The notes below the pieces were generated by a model. That model was given only the letters and a program-made list of their open reading frames with translations, had not been told where the DNA came from and made no database searches. A stretch of DNA of 6,756 bases from Bacillota bacterium (GTDB lineage Bacteria; Bacillota; Clostridia; Christensenellales; Borkfalkiaceae): the NCBI GenBank assembly GCA_021768985.1, contig JAETTR010000065.1, positions 1-6,756 of the forward strand, in the 5' to 3' direction. Position 1 is the first letter of the stretch, and each line of letters starts with the position of its first letter. Positions 6,701 to 6,756 of the stretch are shown one piece after another. Position numbers and translations under genes: made by a program.

Positions 6701-6756
6701 GCGCAAGACCTTCGCAGACGGGGAATTATTATCTCGTGGCGACGGTCAACGCCAAC
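3634..6756 (+). CDS. Large secreted modular protein with Ig-like repeats (3' end beyond window)
   Basis: An uninterrupted frame runs off the right edge (1041 codons visible). No catalytic motif is seen; an adhesin or cell-envelope scaffold is the best guess. In order: a signal peptide (1-36); a Tyr/Trp/acidic-rich region (37 to about 390) matching no family I know; a segment (about 390-515) with Ig-like traces such as PARYRVFYQAEAKNYAPL; an Ig-like domain (about 519-597) with the VYSG, YTVTISL and YRWAD landmarks; and five tandem repeats from 598 starting N-(x)-W. I prefer the ATG at 3634, with GAGG (3621-3624) nine bases upstream and a normal signal peptide. The in-frame ATG at 3604 (AAAGGA 3593-3598) would add ten residues. 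A perfect palindrome nest lies in frame at 4029-4074. The first third looks more AT-rich than the repeats. A wall anchor, if any, lies outside the window. Confidence 0.85.
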   Translation, partial: MRKNGKHILLAAAVCTAGLGCLFLINGESLTVANAAENEINIYSALTWESAVPDKKLASAQEVFAYSYSYGNSRGLTYYSATEMQTPPNGYWSDWEFLPMQSGMFYNSVFYHFAEADDQNYGIALQESELFSKEYTPSSVASATDEGSYKASVTLTAKGDNRFVYGNSSQANAFAQNGMRITSFSDNAVTVEKTWYVVSYANELVMAPNEESGAEMKYLPYRVNSWQFGDKENVAVYPWLQHGDEAYLSDQVNDFYELKCENELVVSWLVGSKPQISSGWDMENGGTSDIVTFSIYRNGESSDPDDKDGGSVIVCSDAPRSQWNYYVNEYMPVGQYEITFRVKEISLNKHFGYWDGVSYGETNPYRYKGFSVSYAFEVTPAVFRISDGGFKGQTKEVDVAEVTSGEDFFGAIGEVGFTGYLPEFSNDAAGYWALADQSEYFDVAPVLKFNLAKNYDDVYYAANDNFWDNEFKTPARYRVFYQAEAKNYAPLHDDAQNYEDYFDIVLYRTLSVPALAQTKFVYSGTLITAFLTHAPEFEREFYTVTGNTELEANGTGEQYTVTISLNDQSGIYRWADSEGQAAVRAILLNWHVSPAQENWAEEVGVIPWSYKGYIPEANRFTGVSESGLPATFTVAQEIDGQMRPLDYLSPIITENGVVTNLAQIAVLRDLDAGTYYIKAAVPASKNYTGATSDWVSFTVSSAENAWAETPRFFAWNYGGYDPGANGRFGEAAHGATSFLFYRLNAGNRVGAGYGDITGFSPDQSYANVPAGSYEMFVTADGGNNYTNLEKSVFFTIGRGKNGWLTAPNITSWLRGDAAGTLVGTPKFGTPVFTVEGLDGNTVYDNRKDDLSVLQNLNAGSYKLIAFVVGTDDYDAIPASEVKFNVMAQRSNGWRVAPNIQGWTEGETPNQPVGAASFGDVTFRYETNGGVSVGTEPPTEAGEYRLIAFVPVYTDSASGEQYDELYAEVYFTIAKKPVLVNSWKVVPSIQNWREGETPSEPAGEANAGGATIFTYMTESGESLSARPSQTGNYYLVATVNAN
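4029..4074. repeat. Nested perfect palindromes inside coding sequence
   Basis: GAAGGAGTATACTCCTTC (4029-4046) is an 18-base perfect palindrome. Its right arm also starts a second perfect inverted repeat, TCCTTCATCGGTTGC (4041-4055) with complement 4060-4074 around a TTCC loop. GAAGGA therefore occurs at both ends (4029-4034, 4069-4074), and the shared TCCTTC (4041-4046) can pair with either, giving mutually exclusive folds. The whole element is translated in frame (residues about 132-147, including TPSSVASATDEG). The symmetry is directly visible; its role is unknown. Confidence 0.85.
5188..5424 (+). other. Ig-like domain preceding the repeat array
   Basis: Residues about 519-597 follow the layout of a bacterial Ig-like domain seen in Clostridial surface proteins. 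They show F-V-Y-S-G near the start, FYTVTGNTE, then a G-x-x-YTVTISLND strand, IYRWAD, and a closing LLNWHVSPAQE. It differs from the N-x-W repeats that follow directly. The assignment rests on recognised pattern only, not on a profile search. Confidence 0.5.
5425..6756 (+). repeat. Array of five tandem Ig-like repeats (last one incomplete)
   Basis: Units begin at 5425, 5743, 6034, 6304 and 6571 (residues 598, 704, 801, 891, 980), with lengths of about 106, 97, 90, 89 and at least 62 residues. The shared layout is: N-x-W near the start (NW in the first), a P-x-I-x-x-W or similar strand, a G-(E/D)-x-P turn (clearest in units 4 and 5), often a FG, a strand with F-x-(Y/V), then an AG-x-Y-x-(L/I/M) strand, and a closing V-x-FT(I/V). 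Units 4 and 5 are closest to each other (APNIQGWTEGETPNQP versus VPSIQNWREGETPSEP); units 1 and 2 are more diverged. Such modules are common in long surface proteins of Clostridia and are probably stalk-forming beta-sandwiches. The array continues beyond the window. Confidence 0.75.

Noticed and set aside
5425..6756. Tandem repeats as a CRISPR-like or DNA-level repeat array
   Set aside because: The similarity is at protein level with diverged DNA and unit lengths of about 270-320 bases within one reading frame; there are no short identical repeats with spacers.

Overview
The window looks like a chromosomal segment of an anaerobic Gram-positive bacterium, most likely a gut-type member of the Clostridia. 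This is an inference from four things: near-consensus TTGACA/TATAAT promoters with AGGAG-type ribosome binding sites, tRNA genes with encoded CCA ends, a UgtP/MGDG-synthase type glycolipid glycosyltransferase beside a DegV-family lipid-binding protein, and a large secreted protein built from Ig-like repeats of a kind common in Clostridia. The species cannot be named from the sequence.

Layout. Positions 1-298 are AT-rich (about 35% GC over the first 300 bases by hand count) and hold the 3' end of an unrecognised + strand gene (2-160) followed by a hairpin that probably acts as a terminator. Two tRNA genes on the - strand follow, tRNA-Leu(UAG) at 299-381 and tRNA-Val(GAC) at 456-532, both apparently driven by one near-consensus promoter at 548-576. 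A divergent near-consensus promoter at 656-684 drives a 513-aa GT28/MGDG-synthase family glycosyltransferase (730-2271). It carries an extra C-terminal tail of about 120 residues with an 11-residue (hendecad) repeat. A strong hairpin at 2298-2330 separates it from the convergent DegV-family gene (2369-3310, - strand).

The intergenic region 3311-3633 is dense in dyad symmetries and carries the promoter of the last gene. That gene runs from 3634 on the + strand, uninterrupted past the window end (at least 1041 codons). It encodes a secreted protein with a signal peptide, a long N-terminal region of unknown function, an Ig-like domain, and at least five tandem Ig-like repeats of about 90-105 residues starting with N-x-W. 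An unusual nest of perfect palindromes lies inside its coding sequence at 4029-4074.

How the genes fit together. The glycosyltransferase and the DegV protein both belong to families acting on membrane lipids (diacylglycerol glycosylation and fatty-acid binding), but they are convergent and not an operon. The secreted protein has its own promoter and is probably an adhesin-like or cell-envelope protein whose anchor lies outside the window. I see no CRISPR array, transposase, toxin-antitoxin pair or recognisable phage-defence system. The most unusual signals are the in-frame palindrome nest, the hendecad tail of the glycosyltransferase, and the dyad-rich divergent regulatory region.
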